Source of the DNA: Candidatus Nitrospira allomarina
GTDB taxonomy: Bacteria > Nitrospirota > Nitrospiria > Nitrospirales > UBA8639
Direction: 5' to 3'
Length of the DNA stretch: 64,000 nucleotides
NCBI RefSeq assembly: GCF_032050975.1
Contig: NZ_CP116967.1
Location: 2,229,001-2,293,000, forward strand
In this document: positions 17,011 through 28,159 of the stretch, one piece after another
Layout: every line of letters starts with the position of its first letter
How positions within the stretch are numbered: position 1 is the first letter of the stretch
Notes under the pieces: model-generated
Told to the model about the DNA's origin: nothing
Databases searched by the model: none
What the model saw: the letters and a program-made list of their open reading frames with translations, nothing else
Made by a program: the position numbers and the translations under genes

Positions 17011-18543
17011 ATGGTGAATCTGGCTAGAGGAAGTGGAATCTTATTGCATCCGACGTCCCTCCCGGAGGGATGGGGTATTGGAGATTTAGGACCCACGGCC
17101 TATCAATTTGTCGATTTTTTAAAGGTCGCCGGTCAGAGTTGGTGGCAGATGTTGCCACTGGGGCAGACCGGGTATGGCAATTCCCCCTACATGTGCTTTT
17201 CCGCCTTTGCAGGAAACCCCTTACTCATTAGCCCGGAAAAACTTGTGGAGGATGGATTTGTATCGGCATCCGATGCGGGTCGGCCTCCGTCTTCTCCACC
17301 CGACCATGTGGATTACCCTCTGGTCATTGTGCATAAGCAACTAATCTTCGAAAAGTCTTTTGAGCAGTTTAAGGCCAATCCTCCAGCCGAACATCGCCAA
17401 GCCTTTTTGTTGTTTCGTGAGAAACATGCTTCCTGGTTAGAAGACTTCTCCCTCTTTATGTCTTTGAAAGAAAGTTATGCGGGGCAAGCATGGACTCGAT
17501 GGGATAAGCCATTGATCGTACGAGATCCTCAAGCCCTGCAGGACTGCTGTCGTCGCCTCAGGGAGAAGATTGATTATCATCAGTTTCTTCAGTATCTGTT
17601 TTTTCACCAATGGTCCGACCTGAGACAGTATGCTCATGCCAGGGGGGTCAGAATTATCGGGGACCTCCCGATCTATATCGCGCATGATAGTTCAGACGTC
17701 TGGGCGCATCCTGATTCATTCTATTTAGATGATCAATATCAACCATCTGTGGTGGCCGGGGTGCCGCCGGACTATTTCAGTGCAACAGGACAACGGTGGG
17801 GAAATCCGATTTACCGGTGGGACGTGAGAGCCGGGTCCGGTTACCAATGGTGGATCGATCGATTTCGTGCCAATCTTGCTCTTGTCGATATGATTCGATT
17901 GGATCATTTCCGGGGGTTTGAGGCCTATTGGGAAATCCCGGCTTCTGAACCTCATGCCATCCATGGTCGATGGGTGAAAGGTCCAGGAGGCGAATTGTTT
18001 GCAGCCGTGAAAGCCGCACTGGGTGATGTGCCGGTAATCGCCGAGGACCTTGGGGTGATCACTCCCGAGGTGGAGGCGTTACGGGATACGTGTGGTTTTC
18101 CCGGTATGCGAATTTTACAAATGGCCTTTGGCAACGATCCCAAGGCCCATCATTATCGACCCCATCACTATACCTGGAATTCCATCGTTTATACGGCCAC
18201 GCATGACCATAATACGACGGTCGGGTGGTTTACCGCTGAACCGGGGAAGGAAACCACCCAATCCAAAGAAGAGATCAAGGAGGAGCGCGTGAGTGTATTG
18301 CGCTATCTGGGGACCGACGGGCGGGACATTCATTGGGATGTGATTCGACTGGCCATGAGCTCTGTTGCCCAACTCGCCATGATTCCCCTTCAGGACGTCT
18401 TGGGATTGGGGAGTGAATGCCGGATGAATCGACCCGGCACGCTCAAGGGGAACTGGGAGTGGCGGACTCATCCTGGGCAATTGACGGAGAAGGTTGGGAG
18501 CCGACTCCGTGACTTGACAGGTTTATTTGATCGATTGCCATGA
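17011..18543 (+). CDS. malQ: 4-alpha-glucanotransferase (amylomaltase, GH77)
   Basis: The 510-residue cytoplasmic enzyme moves alpha-1,4-glucan segments between maltodextrins during glycogen or maltodextrin turnover. GH77 landmarks are complete: GILLHPTSLPEGWGIGDLGP at the N-terminus, GDLPIYIAHDSSDVWAHP, the nucleophile D298 in IRLDHFRG, the acid/base E345 in VIAEDLGVITPEV, and D399 in THDHNT. The positions match the roughly 500-residue amylomaltases. With the two GH13 genes at 25903 and 32760 it forms a glycogen-mobilising set. The start at ATG 17011 fits the family N-terminus. Confidence 0.96.
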   Translation: MVNLARGSGILLHPTSLPEGWGIGDLGPTAYQFVDFLKVAGQSWWQMLPLGQTGYGNSPYMCFSAFAGNPLLISPEKLVEDGFVSASDAGRPPSSPPDHVDYPLVIVHKQLIFEKSFEQFKANPPAEHRQAFLLFREKHASWLEDFSLFMSLKESYAGQAWTRWDKPLIVRDPQALQDCCRRLREKIDYHQFLQYLFFHQWSDLRQYAHARGVRIIGDLPIYIAHDSSDVWAHPDSFYLDDQYQPSVVAGVPPDYFSATGQRWGNPIYRWDVRAGSGYQWWIDRFRANLALVDMIRLDHFRGFEAYWEIPASEPHAIHGRWVKGPGGELFAAVKAALGDVPVIAEDLGVITPEVEALRDTCGFPGMRILQMAFGNDPKAHHYRPHHYTWNSIVYTATHDHNTTVGWFTAEPGKETTQSKEEIKEERVSVLRYLGTDGRDIHWDVIRLAMSSVAQLAMIPLQDVLGLGSECRMNRPGTLKGNWEWRTHPGQLTEKVGSRLRDLTGLFDRLP

Positions 18544-18592
18544 CCCACGCCTTAGGAATCAAAAAAAATTAAAGCTTTTGTGAGAAAGGGAG

Positions 18593-19543
18593 ATGACGAT
18601 GAAAATTTTAGTGGCGGTTGATCCTTCCGAACATGCAGAGGAGGCCATTCGATTTGTGAAATCGGTGGATTGGCCAAAGGCATCAGAAATCTATTTAATC
18701 CATGTGATCGAGATGAAACATGCGTCTCCTCTGATACCGTCGGGTGGACCTTCCAGTTGGGATCGGGTCATTTCCGAAGCAAGGGGGAAACTATTCACCG
18801 AAGCGAAGGGTCTTCTTGAGCACATGAAGAAGGAGATTCTTGAAGAACGGGCTGTGAACATTAAGTCATTGGTGATGGAAGGGCTACCGGGTGCGGAAAT
18901 TTTACAGGTGGTGGAGGACTATCAAATTGACCTGGTCATTTTAGGGACACGTGGCCTTTCCAATGTCAAACGGTTTCTTCTTGGGAGTACCAGTGATTGG
19001 GTGATGAGGGAAGCCCCATGTTCAGTGTTATTGGTTCGTGAAAAACTCAGTAAGGTGACGATGGGAAAATCCGCCGCCAAAATTCTTTTAGCCACCGATG
19101 GTTCAGCGGTGGCTTTGAGTACTGTGGATATGCTCGGCTTGTTGACCTGTAAGACCCCTCCAAAGGTGATGGTGACGCATGTGGTGGGAAGACCGGCTTA
19201 CCTGGAGGGTTGGTATTGGGGAAAAGGAAAAGCGGCATTTAAACAATTAGCCAAAAAAGTATTGGAGAACGCCCAAAAAGAAGGTGCCAGCCATCTGGAC
19301 GAAATGAGCCAAAGAGTCAAAGGGCTCGGTATGGAAGTCGATACCGTGTTGACCAAAGGAGATCCTGCTGAAGAAATTGTCAAAATTGCCGAGCGTTCGA
19401 AGGTAAAATTGATTATGGTTGGATCAAAAGGACTCATAGGGGGTAAGCCGGTCCCATTGGGAGGGGTCGTTAGAAAAATTGCTCGCTATGCTCCATGTTC
19501 TGTGTTGCTCACGCGCCCTGACCGATCCGAGAAAAAGGTTTGA
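18593..19543 (+). CDS. Tandem universal stress protein (two UspA domains)
   Basis: The 316-residue protein has two Usp domains (about 1-145 and 157-310). The first has ILVAVDPSEHAEEA and the ATP motif GTRGLSNVKRFLLGSTSD. The second has ILLATDGSAVA and GSKGLIGGKPVPLGGVV, where one signature Ser is replaced by Gly, so nucleotide binding in the second half may be altered. An AAGGGAGATG start region gives a good ribosome site. It lies 49 bp after malQ and upstream of a P2-type ATPase on the same strand, a grouping typical of energy-stress gene sets. Confidence 0.9.
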   Translation: MTMKILVAVDPSEHAEEAIRFVKSVDWPKASEIYLIHVIEMKHASPLIPSGGPSSWDRVISEARGKLFTEAKGLLEHMKKEILEERAVNIKSLVMEGLPGAEILQVVEDYQIDLVILGTRGLSNVKRFLLGSTSDWVMREAPCSVLLVREKLSKVTMGKSAAKILLATDGSAVALSTVDMLGLLTCKTPPKVMVTHVVGRPAYLEGWYWGKGKAAFKQLAKKVLENAQKEGASHLDEMSQRVKGLGMEVDTVLTKGDPAEEIVKIAERSKVKLIMVGSKGLIGGKPVPLGGVVRKIARYAPCSVLLTRPDRSEKKV

Positions 19544-19672
19544 TGCGTGATCTCTTTCTCCAGAAACATTCAAGACCATCAACCTGTAAAGGACGGAAGG
19601 ACCAGGGTGTTCCCACAGAGAGGCAGGGAATTTTGAACCCGCTTCTCATGTGTTGTCCTTCCTTCAATTGAA

Positions 19673-22408
19673 ATGAGCACGATGCCGGTTTCCGATCGAA
19701 AAAGGTCAGACGTCTGCTGGCATGCCTTGGATGGTGAATCTGTCCTCAAGGCAGTGGCCAGTCAGTTTGGGGGCTTAACGCAGGATGTTGCTGTCCAACG
19801 TCTGGCGCTCTATGGCCCCAATCGATTACGTCCCCCTAAAAAGCAATCCTCCTGGCAGCGGTTTCTTGCCCAGTTCCACAATATTTTAATTTATATCCTT
19901 CTCGGAGCGGGTGTCGTGACTGCCATTCTGGGTCATTGGGTGGATACCGGTGTGATTTTGGGCGTGGTGATCATCAATGCCGTTATCGGATTTCTTCAGG
20001 AAGGCAAAGCCGAAAGGGCGATGGATGCCATTCGCCGGATGTTGTCGGTGCAGGCCTGTGGACTTCGTGATGGAACCCGTTGTCCGATTCCCGCGGAAAG
20101 CCTTGTGCCTGGGGATATTGTGTTTCTGCAATCCGGAGACAAAGTTCCGGCGGATCTGCGTCTTCTGAAGGTGAAAGATTTGCGTATTGAAGAAGCCGCC
20201 TTGACCGGTGAGTCCGTCCCGGTTGACAAACACATGAAACCGGTCCCGGAAACCGCGTCCATTGGTGATCGAAGGGGCATGGCCTATTCGGGAACTCTGG
20301 TGACCTATGGAACGGGAACCGGGGTGGTGGTTGCGACCGGAGATGCCTCCGAAATTGGACGGATCAGCGCCATGCTGGCCAGGGTGCAGACCTTGACCAC
20401 CCCACTTCTCCGAAAGATCGGAGAATTCGGGAGCCGATTGAGTATTGCCATTATCACCGGAGCGGTTGGTGTGTTCCTTTTCGGAGTGTTTTTCCGGGAG
20501 TATGGGTTCAGTGATATGTTTCTGGCCAGCGTAGGATTAGCCGTTGCCGCCATTCCCGAAGGCCTTCCGGCCATTATGACCATCACGCTTGCCATCGGGG
20601 TTCAAGCGATGGCCCGACGTCAAGCGATTATTCGACGGCTGCCGGCTGTTGAAACCCTTGGCTCTGTGACCGTTATTTGTTCAGATAAAACCGGCACGCT
20701 GACACGAAATGAAATGACCGTTCAAACGTTGGCGACTGCGCCCTATACCGTGGAGGTCAGTGGTGTCGGCTATGATCCGCATGGAGGATTTTCTCTGCTT
20801 GGCAACCCGGTTGTGCTGGCTGACCTTCCAGACGTGATGGAACTCGCTCGAGCCGGAATGTTGTGTAACGATGCGGATCTGGACCACGTGGAGGGGGTCT
20901 GGCGGATCAACGGAGATCCGACGGAGGGGGCGTTGGTGACTCTTGGGAGAAAAGCCGGATTGGATTACCGATTCGAACATGAGATGTGGCCACGAACGGA
21001 TGTGATCCCCTTCGAATCGCAACATCGGTTTATGTCGACGTTGCATCACGACCATGCCGGGCATGGATTTATGTATATCAAGGGTGCCCCTGAACGGGTG
21101 TTAGAGATGTGCGCGTTTCAGCGGAGTCTGGGGGAGGATCATCCGTTGAATAGCCGGTCGTGGCATGATCGGATCGAACAGATGGCGAGTCGTGGTCAAC
21201 GAGTGCTGGCGGTGGCCGTTGCATCCACCAATCACGAACATCGAGAGTTACGGTTTCGAGATGTGGAGCAGGGCCTGACACTGTTAGGCCTCTTTGGCAT
21301 TGTTGACCCACCACGGCCTGAAGCCATTGAAGCGGTCCGACAATGCCAACAAGCCGGGATTCGAGTCAAAATGATTACCGGGGATCATCTGGTGACGGCC
21401 AGAACGATTGGCTTGCAGATGCATATTGGAGATGGGAAACAGGCTCTCTCGGGACAGGTACTGGAAACGTTGAGCGATGAGGAATTGAAGCGTGTGGTAA
21501 GGGATATCGATATCTTTGCCCGGACGAGTCCGGAGCATAAGTTACGGCTGGTGCAAGCCCTCCAGGCCGGTGGGGAAGTGGTGGCCATGACCGGAGATGG
21601 GGTGAATGATGCGCCGGCACTCAAGCGGGCGGATGTCGGAGTGGCCATGGGAGTAAAGGGGACGGAAGTGGCGAAGGAAGCGGCGGAAATGGTGCTGGCC
21701 GATGATAATTTTGCCTCGATTGCGCATGCCGTTGAGGAAGGCCGTCGGGTCTATGACAATATTCAAAAGTCCATTCTGTTTATTCTTCCCACCAATGTCG
21801 CCGAAGCCGGAGTGATTGTAGCCGCTATTCTGTTAGGGACCATGTTGCCGATTACGCCGGTACAAATCCTGTGGGTCAACATGATCACCGCCGTGACGTT
21901 GGCCTTGTCCTTAACCGTCGAACCTCCTGAATCGGATGTCATGCGACGTCCCCCTCGAAGCCCCGGGGAAGCCATTTTGTCACGGTTTCTGCTGTGGCGA
22001 ATCGGCTTTGTATCCACCTTAGCGGTGGCCGGCACGTTTGGACTGTTCCTGTGGGAGACTGACCAGGGGGCATCTATCGAAACCGCGAGGACGATAGCCG
22101 TCAACATGCTGGTGGTCTTTGAAGCCTTTTATTTATTAAATGCCCGGTCTTTTTATGGTTCGGTTCTGTCCCGGAACGGATTGTTTGGTAACCCCTATGT
22201 GCCCCTGACCATAGGAATGGTGTTAGGCATTCAGGGCCTCTTTACCTATACCGAAGTAATGCAGACGCTTTTTCATACTACCGGCATTGATGGACTTGCC
22301 TGGCTTCGAATTATTGGAATAGGTGTGGTGATTTATTTGCTGGTCGAATTGGAAAAATGTGTGTTTCGGATTATTCTGAAACTCAGAACTCCCGATGTGA
22401 AAATTTGA
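19673..22408 (+). CDS. P2-type cation-transporting ATPase
   Basis: The 911-residue inner membrane pump has all P-type ATPase modules: an N-terminal cation_ATPase_N segment, the actuator motif [10 protein letters not shown], the M4 ion-binding motif IPEGLP (P295-E296-G297-L298), the phosphorylation site [12 protein letters not shown] (D338), and the hinge [20 protein letters not shown]. The C-terminal six-helix region contains [13 protein letters not shown]. The type is P2, related to Ca2+ pumps such as PacL and to mycobacterial CtpF, so Ca2+ or another hard cation is likely. The start ATG has a weak ribosome site. It is surrounded by Usp and phosphoketolase genes. Confidence 0.94.
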   Translation: MSTMPVSDRKRSDVCWHALDGESVLKAVASQFGGLTQDVAVQRLALYGPNRLRPPKKQSSWQRFLAQFHNILIYILLGAGVVTAILGHWVDTGVILGVVIINAVIGFLQEGKAERAMDAIRRMLSVQACGLRDGTRCPIPAESLVPGDIVFLQSGDKVPADLRLLKVKDLRIEEAALTGESVPVDKHMKPVPETASIGDRRGMAYSGTLVTYGTGTGVVVATGDASEIGRISAMLARVQTLTTPLLRKIGEFGSRLSIAIITGAVGVFLFGVFFREYGFSDMFLASVGLAVAAIPEGLPAIMTITLAIGVQAMARRQAIIRRLPAVETLGSVTVICSDKTGTLTRNEMTVQTLATAPYTVEVSGVGYDPHGGFSLLGNPVVLADLPDVMELARAGMLCNDADLDHVEGVWRINGDPTEGALVTLGRKAGLDYRFEHEMWPRTDVIPFESQHRFMSTLHHDHAGHGFMYIKGAPERVLEMCAFQRSLGEDHPLNSRSWHDRIEQMASRGQRVLAVAVASTNHEHRELRFRDVEQGLTLLGLFGIVDPPRPEAIEAVRQCQQAGIRVKMITGDHLVTARTIGLQMHIGDGKQALSGQVLETLSDEELKRVVRDIDIFARTSPEHKLRLVQALQAGGEVVAMTGDGVNDAPALKRADVGVAMGVKGTEVAKEAAEMVLADDNFASIAHAVEEGRRVYDNIQKSILFILPTNVAEAGVIVAAILLGTMLPITPVQILWVNMITAVTLALSLTVEPPESDVMRRPPRSPGEAILSRFLLWRIGFVSTLAVAGTFGLFLWETDQGASIETARTIAVNMLVVFEAFYLLNARSFYGSVLSRNGLFGNPYVPLTIGMVLGIQGLFTYTEVMQTLFHTTGIDGLAWLRIIGIGVVIYLLVELEKCVFRIILKLRTPDVKI

Positions 22409-22553
22409 CAAATGCGTCGGGAGTCAGAATGGCTTTTGAGTAGGCATCGGAAAGCATTTGGGAATACCCGGAGAGGAGACATCACCATAATCTGTGCTTC
22501 GTACAAAGGGAAAAGACTGATTTTGATAAAAGGGTGAAATGGAGGGAAAGAAA

Positions 22554-24935
22554 ATGAGAACCGGTGTGTCAAAAAAATCAACAGTGACCAGGGACGAGCT
22601 TCAGCGTATGGATGCCTATTGGCGTGCGGCGAATTATTTGTCCGTGGGGCAGATCTATCTTCATGATAACCCGTTACTCAAAAAGCCGTTGACGCTCGAC
22701 CACATTAAATTGCGGCTTCTGGGGCATTGGGGGACGACTCCGGGATTAAACTTTCTGTATGTCCACCTGAATCGGGTTATTAAGAATCATGATCTCAACA
22801 TGATTTATATTGCCGGTCCCGGACATGGCGGTCCGGGGTTGGTGGCCAACACGTATTTAGAAGGGACCTACACCGAGGTGTATCCCAACATCTCCCAGGA
22901 TGCCGAAGGCTTGAAAAAACTTTTTAAACAGTTCTCTTTTCCAGGCGGAATTCCCAGTCACGTGGCTCCCGAAACGCCGGGATCCATCCATGAAGGTGGT
23001 GAGCTCGGCTATTCGCTGTCGCATGCATTTGGGGCGGCGTTTGATAATCCGGATCTGATTGTGGCCTGTGTGGTGGGTGATGGCGAAGCCGAAACCGGTC
23101 CCCTGGCGACGGCCTGGCATTCCAATAAATTTTTGAATCCGAAGTTGGATGGGGCCGTGTTACCCATTTTGCATCTCAATGGGTACAAAATCGCCAACCC
23201 CACGGTGCTGGCTCGAATCAATCATGACGAATTGAACAGCTTATTGGTCGGTTACGGCTATAAGCCCTTTTTCGTGGAAGGGGATGACCCGGAGGCCATG
23301 CATCAAATTATGGCGGACACACTGGATGAGGTGATGAAGGAGATTCATGCCATTCAGCATCGGGCCAGGGAAAAGGGGGAGACCTCCCGGCCCTGCTGGC
23401 CGATGATCGTCTTGCGCAGCCCCAAGGGGTGGACCGGTCCAAAAGAAGTCGATGGGAAGAAGACCGAGGATTCCTGGCGGTCTCATCAAGTCCCCTTTGC
23501 CGAGATGGCCACCAAGAAGGATCATATTAAACTGCTTGAAAAGTGGATGAAGAGCTACAAACCTGAGGAATTATTTGACGAGACCGGCAAACTGATTCCA
23601 GAACTGGCGGAATTAGCTCCGAAGGGCGAACGACGAATGGGCGCGAATCCTCATAGTAACGGTGGCCTGCTGCTCAAAAATCTCAAGATCCCCGATTTTC
23701 AGAACTACGCCGTGGATGTTCCTAAACCCGGGAAGGTCGTGGCTGAAGCCACGAGGGTGATGGGCGCTTTCCTCCGGGATGTGATGAAACACAACATGAG
23801 CAATCGGAATTTTTTGGTCTTTGGTCCTGATGAAACTGCTTCAAACCGGCTAAGCGCGCTGTTTGAGGTAACAGGGCGGCGATGGGTTGCCGACACCATT
23901 TCGGGGGACGATCACTTAGCCCTGGATGGGAGGGTGTTCGAAATACTCAGTGAACATACCTGCCAGGGGTGGTTGGAAGGATATTTACTGACGGGACGAC
24001 ACGGGTTTTTCTCATGTTACGAGGCGTTTATTCACATCATCGATTCGATGTTCAATCAGCATGCCAAGTGGCTGAAAGTCACGGGGAGTGAGATCCCGTG
24101 GCGAAGACCCATTGCCTCCCTCAACTATCTCCTGACGTCCCATGTGTGGCGTCAGGATCACAATGGGTTTTCTCATCAGGATCCTGGATTTATCGACCAC
24201 GTGGCAAATAAAAAAGCCGAGGTGATTCGTATTTATCTCCCCCCTGATGCCAATAGTTTGCTATTCGTGACGGATAAATGTCTCCGGAGCCGAAATCGTG
24301 TCAATGTCATTGTGGCTGGAAAACAACCGGGTCTGCAATTTCTCAACATGGATGCAGCCATCAAGCATTGTACCGCCGGTATCGGGATTTGGGATTGGGC
24401 CAGTAACGATAAAGGGGGAGAACCCGATGTGGTCATGGCCTGTGCCGGTGATGTTCCAACCTTGGAAACTTTGGCTGCCGTAGACTTACTTCGCAAGCAG
24501 GTCCCCGATCTGAAGGTTCGGGTGGTGAATATTGTGAACCTCATGAAACTGCAACCTCAGAGCGAACATCCGCACGGGTTGTCGGACAAGGAGTTCGATA
24601 CGCTCTTTACGACGGATAAACCCGTCATCTTTGCTTTTCATGGATATCCCTGGTTGATTCATCGTTTGACGTATCGGAGAACGAATCATAAAAATCTTCA
24701 CGTTCGAGGCTATAAAGAAGAGGGCACGACGACCACACCGTTCGATATGGTTGTTCTTAACGACCTTGACCGGTATCATCTCGTGGCGGATGTGATCGAT
24801 CGTGTGCCGAAACTAGGATACCTTGCGGCCTATGCCAAGCAGGCTATTCGCGATAAAAAAATCGATCATAAGACGTACATCGCCAAGTACGGCGACGATA
24901 TGCCGGAAATTAAAGATTGGAAATGGCCGTTTTAG
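22554..24935 (+). CDS. xfp: Xylulose-5-phosphate/fructose-6-phosphate phosphoketolase
   Basis: The 793-residue thiamine diphosphate enzyme splits xylulose 5-phosphate (and often fructose 6-phosphate) with phosphate to give acetyl phosphate plus an aldose phosphate. The XFP signature regions are present: GPGHGGPG near 90, the TDP/Mg site region [18 protein letters not shown], and [16 protein letters not shown]. The C-terminal XFP domain contains [20 protein letters not shown] at 22541-22546 fixes the start at ATG 22554 rather than 22539. Near the Usp, ATPase and glucan enzymes, it offers a route from stored sugar to acetyl phosphate. Confidence 0.96.
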   Translation: MRTGVSKKSTVTRDELQRMDAYWRAANYLSVGQIYLHDNPLLKKPLTLDHIKLRLLGHWGTTPGLNFLYVHLNRVIKNHDLNMIYIAGPGHGGPGLVANTYLEGTYTEVYPNISQDAEGLKKLFKQFSFPGGIPSHVAPETPGSIHEGGELGYSLSHAFGAAFDNPDLIVACVVGDGEAETGPLATAWHSNKFLNPKLDGAVLPILHLNGYKIANPTVLARINHDELNSLLVGYGYKPFFVEGDDPEAMHQIMADTLDEVMKEIHAIQHRAREKGETSRPCWPMIVLRSPKGWTGPKEVDGKKTEDSWRSHQVPFAEMATKKDHIKLLEKWMKSYKPEELFDETGKLIPELAELAPKGERRMGANPHSNGGLLLKNLKIPDFQNYAVDVPKPGKVVAEATRVMGAFLRDVMKHNMSNRNFLVFGPDETASNRLSALFEVTGRRWVADTISGDDHLALDGRVFEILSEHTCQGWLEGYLLTGRHGFFSCYEAFIHIIDSMFNQHAKWLKVTGSEIPWRRPIASLNYLLTSHVWRQDHNGFSHQDPGFIDHVANKKAEVIRIYLPPDANSLLFVTDKCLRSRNRVNVIVAGKQPGLQFLNMDAAIKHCTAGIGIWDWASNDKGGEPDVVMACAGDVPTLETLAAVDLLRKQVPDLKVRVVNIVNLMKLQPQSEHPHGLSDKEFDTLFTTDKPVIFAFHGYPWLIHRLTYRRTNHKNLHVRGYKEEGTTTTPFDMVVLNDLDRYHLVADVIDRVPKLGYLAAYAKQAIRDKKIDHKTYIAKYGDDMPEIKDWKWPF

Positions 24936-25089
24936 TTTTTTCACGCCCCATTACGATAACGATGCGTGTGTCGATGTATGGCCTGCTCCGTTACCATAAT
25001 TCGACCGGCTCGATTATTGTGGTATCCTCTCTCATGTGCATGATCTAGAATTTTTGTTTGCCCTGATGAATCTTTTAAGGAGTCATACG

Positions 25090-25512
25090 ATGGAGCGCCG
25101 AGACATTTATATTACTGAATTCGATCTGAATAGACTCAGTGAACTCTTAGAAGTCTGGCAAACGTTCAGAGGCAGCAAAAGTACAAGCATCCATCTGGAA
25201 AGCTTAATGGAAGAATTGGAACGGGCACATGTCGTTCTCCCAAAGGATATTCCGCCTGATGTCGTCACGATGAACTCACGCGTCAGGCTATCAGACATGA
25301 GCAAAGGGGAAGAGCTGGTGTATACGCTGGTCTTTCCGCGTGATGCGGATACGGCGACGGGTAAGATTTCGATTCTTGCTCCGGTTGGAACAGCCATTCT
25401 CGGGTATAGGGTCGGGGACAGTATTGAATGGCAGGTGCCTATCGGAACACGGAAGTTGAAAATAGAAGAGATTCTCTATCAACCCGAGGCTGCTGGAGAT
25501 TTCCATCTGTAA
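25090..25512 (+). CDS. rnk: Rnk-type nucleoside diphosphate kinase regulator (GreA/GreB-like)
   Basis: The 140-residue protein has the Rnk layout: a short N-terminal helical region (MERRDIYITEFDLNRLSELL) and a GreA/GreB C-terminal FKBP-like domain with TLVFPRDADTATGKISILAP, VGTAILGYRVGD and WQVPIGTRKLKIEEILYQPE. Rnk binds RNA polymerase at the secondary channel and was named for its effect on nucleotide kinase levels. AAGGAG lies 7 bp before ATG 25090, so this start is preferred to the upstream GTG at 25036. Its place in the energy-stress region fits a role in adjusting transcription. Confidence 0.88.
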   Translation: MERRDIYITEFDLNRLSELLEVWQTFRGSKSTSIHLESLMEELERAHVVLPKDIPPDVVTMNSRVRLSDMSKGEELVYTLVFPRDADTATGKISILAPVGTAILGYRVGDSIEWQVPIGTRKLKIEEILYQPEAAGDFHL

Positions 25513-25902
25513 TTGCTCTATCAATTCACATGAACCACATGAAAACGTGCTTAGATTAAGATCAACAAACGATTAGCTGCACCGGACGGGAGGAATGCTT
25601 TATGATTCATGCTGCCGGTCATCACAAGGGATAGAATTTCCAATAACATCTTTCCTATCGAGTAGGTCTTCCGGGAAATATGCTTTCTTATCATTATGGA
25701 GGGTGTCGTATTTATAAAGAGATCCTTGCCCCCGATCTATTCACAATGGATTTTTTTTATTTCAGGGACTGTCCGGTTTGTCTGTTGGATTTCGTGCCTT
25801 TCCTCCCATACCTTTATGGCAGAGAGCACTGTCGATGGCATCATATCCCTGATCGTGTAGAATTTCTCAGTCGACTTGAATGAGACGCAGGGATGGAATC
25901 TT

Positions 25903-27441
25903 ATGAAACCGCAATCTTCGGTTTTTTCATTTCGCTCGCACCCACATCTCTATGAAATCAATACCTGGGTGTGGTTGCATGACCTCTCTCAGAAATTGAA
26001 CCGAACGATTCGTCTTGGTGACGTGCCTGATCATGAATGGGATGAGCTTCAGGCAAAGGGATTTGATTGTCTGTGGCTCATGGGCCTCTGGGAGCGCAGT
26101 CCTCTGGGCCGGCGGATTGCAAGACAACATGCTGACTTGCAGAAAGAATACGCCAAAGCGCTTCCCGATTGGCAGGAATTTGAGGTCGTGGGTTCCCCCT
26201 ATGCCATTCGGGCGTATCAGCCTGATCCTGAGCTGGGGTCCTGGGAGCAATTGCAGGACGTATTGGGAAAACTTCATGACCGCGGAATCAAATTGATTCT
26301 GGATTTTGTACCCAATCACACCGCATTGGATCATGAGTGGACCACCAGTCATCCGGAGTATTATGTCCAAGGAACCTCCAGGGATGTCACAAACTTCCCC
26401 TCGCAATTTTTTCCCATCGAAACATCACAAGGCATTCGATATCTGGCACATGGCAAGGATCCCAATTGCCCTTCTTGGACGGACACCGCACAATTAGACT
26501 ACTTCAATCCTGATACCCGTAAGGCGTTGATTCGTGAATTGCAACAAGTTGCCAATTACTGCGATGGCGTTCGCTGTGATATGGCCATGTTAGTGCTCAA
26601 TGAGGTGTTCGCACAGACATGGAAAAATCATGTGAAGGGCAATGTCTGGCCTGCCGGGGAGTTCTGGACAGAAGCCATCTCCCTCCTGCCGCATTGTATG
26701 TGGATTGCAGAGGTGTATTGGGATCGTGAATGGGAGCTTCAACAACTTGGTTTTCAGTTTACCTACGACAAAAGATTGTATGATCGGCTTCGCCATTCGA
26801 CCCCACATGAGGTCGCCCTGCATCTTCAGGCTGATACGAGCTTTCAAAGCAAACTTGTGCGGTTTTTGGAAAATCACGATGAGCCGAGAAGTGCTGTGGC
26901 GTTTGGTAACGTCCGTCTCCCCGCGGTCGGGGTCCTGATGGCCACATTGCCGGGCATGCGTATGTATCACCAAGGCCAACTCACTGGAAAACGTATCCGG
27001 ATTCCGGTTCAACTCTGTCGAGCCCAGGACGAACCCCCTGATGAAGCGACCGTCGCGTTTTATGACCGAATTCTTGCGATCACCAATGAAGACGTGTTTC
27101 ACGCCGGGAAATGGGCCATGCTCACTGTGCGTTCGGCCGGGGATGATTCTTTCAATAATGTCGTGGCGTATCAATGGACATCCGACCGGGATTTTAGGCT
27201 TATCGCGGTAAACCTGAGTCCCATGGTTGCCCACGCGTATATTCGTCTGAATGGAGCGCTTGGGATGGAATCGAACACCTCCCCTCACTACACCTTGTAT
27301 GACGAGTTCAGCGATCTATCCTTTGAGGGTAAGCGAAAGGATCTCATTCAAAGCGGATTGTACGTCCGTCTCGATCCTTTCGGGTGCCATATCTTTTCTA
27401 TGGGAGTAAAAGAAGGGGGAAATTTAAAATTGAAAAAATAA
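25903..27441 (+). CDS. GH13 alpha-amylase-family glycosidase
   Basis: The 512-residue protein has a GH13 barrel without a signal peptide. Conserved regions are LILDFVPNHTALDH (region I), DGVRCDMAML with nucleophile D226, WIAEVYWDREWEL with acid/base E270, and FLENHDEPRS with D326. The N-terminal INTWVWLHDLSQKL replaces the usual YEI.. start, and Cys follows the nucleophile Arg where most family members have Asp or Phe one residue away. The start at ATG 25903 has AGGGA upstream; TTG 25876 is possible. It is probably cytoplasmic and acts on maltodextrins or glycogen. Confidence 0.88.
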   Translation: MKPQSSVFSFRSHPHLYEINTWVWLHDLSQKLNRTIRLGDVPDHEWDELQAKGFDCLWLMGLWERSPLGRRIARQHADLQKEYAKALPDWQEFEVVGSPYAIRAYQPDPELGSWEQLQDVLGKLHDRGIKLILDFVPNHTALDHEWTTSHPEYYVQGTSRDVTNFPSQFFPIETSQGIRYLAHGKDPNCPSWTDTAQLDYFNPDTRKALIRELQQVANYCDGVRCDMAMLVLNEVFAQTWKNHVKGNVWPAGEFWTEAISLLPHCMWIAEVYWDREWELQQLGFQFTYDKRLYDRLRHSTPHEVALHLQADTSFQSKLVRFLENHDEPRSAVAFGNVRLPAVGVLMATLPGMRMYHQGQLTGKRIRIPVQLCRAQDEPPDEATVAFYDRILAITNEDVFHAGKWAMLTVRSAGDDSFNNVVAYQWTSDRDFRLIAVNLSPMVAHAYIRLNGALGMESNTSPHYTLYDEFSDLSFEGKRKDLIQSGLYVRLDPFGCHIFSMGVKEGGNLKLKK

Positions 27442-27686
27442 CAATACCCTTCGAGCGATTGAATGTGAATCAATTCATTTCGTCACCCCACACCAAGTTT
27501 TCAGGCGAAGGATTTTGCTCCGGCACCCAGTTTTGTTGAGCAACGCATCCAAAAATGGTTGGGAGAATACTACTGTTGGAGACAACTGTGAAAAAGGAAT
27601 ATTCAATTCGTCCATGTTGCGTTATTTTTCCTAGGGAATGTGTGTGAAGGCTGTTTCCGAACCTTGGATTCTCCACGACTACATTG

Positions 27687-28067
27687 TTAGATCCTGGGTT
27701 GATAAGGGGCTATTTGCCGGATATAGGCGATTACCTCCCGAATCTCCTCTGAACTCAATCGATCCCACCAACCATGCATTGGGCTAAAGACCAAGCCCCA
27801 AATAACGCTTGCACGTAGGTCCAACTCGCTTTTACCGGTGGATTCCGGAGAATGGAAATCTGTTGGGGGCACGATTAATGCGGATGAATCCGGGCCTCTT
27901 CCGTCGCCCGCCTTCCCATGACACCGAAGGCAATGCAGACGATAAATTGTTTCTCCCGCAGAGATCATCGTGGTCTGCTGAGCCCGGACTTCTCCAGGCC
28001 ATAGCAAGATGCCGACACAACTGATAACGGGTATGACCAGACTGAGAAGGCCTTGTTTTTTTTTCAT
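27687..28067 (-). CDS. Periplasmic monohaem cytochrome c
   Basis: The 126-residue protein begins with a signal peptide (MKKKQGLLSLVIPVISCVGI then LLWPGEVRAQ) and has one haem site, CLRCH, near residue 48. The probable distal ligand lies in FSPMHGWW near residue 98. A C-terminal helix, EEIREVIAYIRQIAPYQP, closes the class I fold. It is a near sibling of the cytochrome at 63503-63868, with the same WGL.FSPMHGWWD.L segment. It stands alone between a GH13 gene and a CBS remnant. Its electron partners are unknown. Confidence 0.88.
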   Translation of the reverse strand: MKKKQGLLSLVIPVISCVGILLWPGEVRAQQTTMISAGETIYRLHCLRCHGKAGDGRGPDSSALIVPPTDFHSPESTGKSELDLRASVIWGLVFSPMHGWWDRLSSEEIREVIAYIRQIAPYQPRI

Positions 28068-28159
28068 CGGGTAAAATTAGTAAGTTTCATGGAAATGCGA
28101 TCCTGTCGCACCTTGCAACACCCTTTCCCTTTTTTTATGGACCCAAATTGCAACACTTT

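Noticed and set aside
25680-25883. Plus-strand frame before the GH13 gene, rich in Tyr and Phe
   Set aside because: No ribosome site or family; it overlaps the start region of the glycosidase.
27625-27640. TTTTCCTAGGGAATG as another CTAGG element
   Set aside because: Only one half-site; there is no second CTAGG 22 bp away and no palindrome, so it does not meet the pattern.
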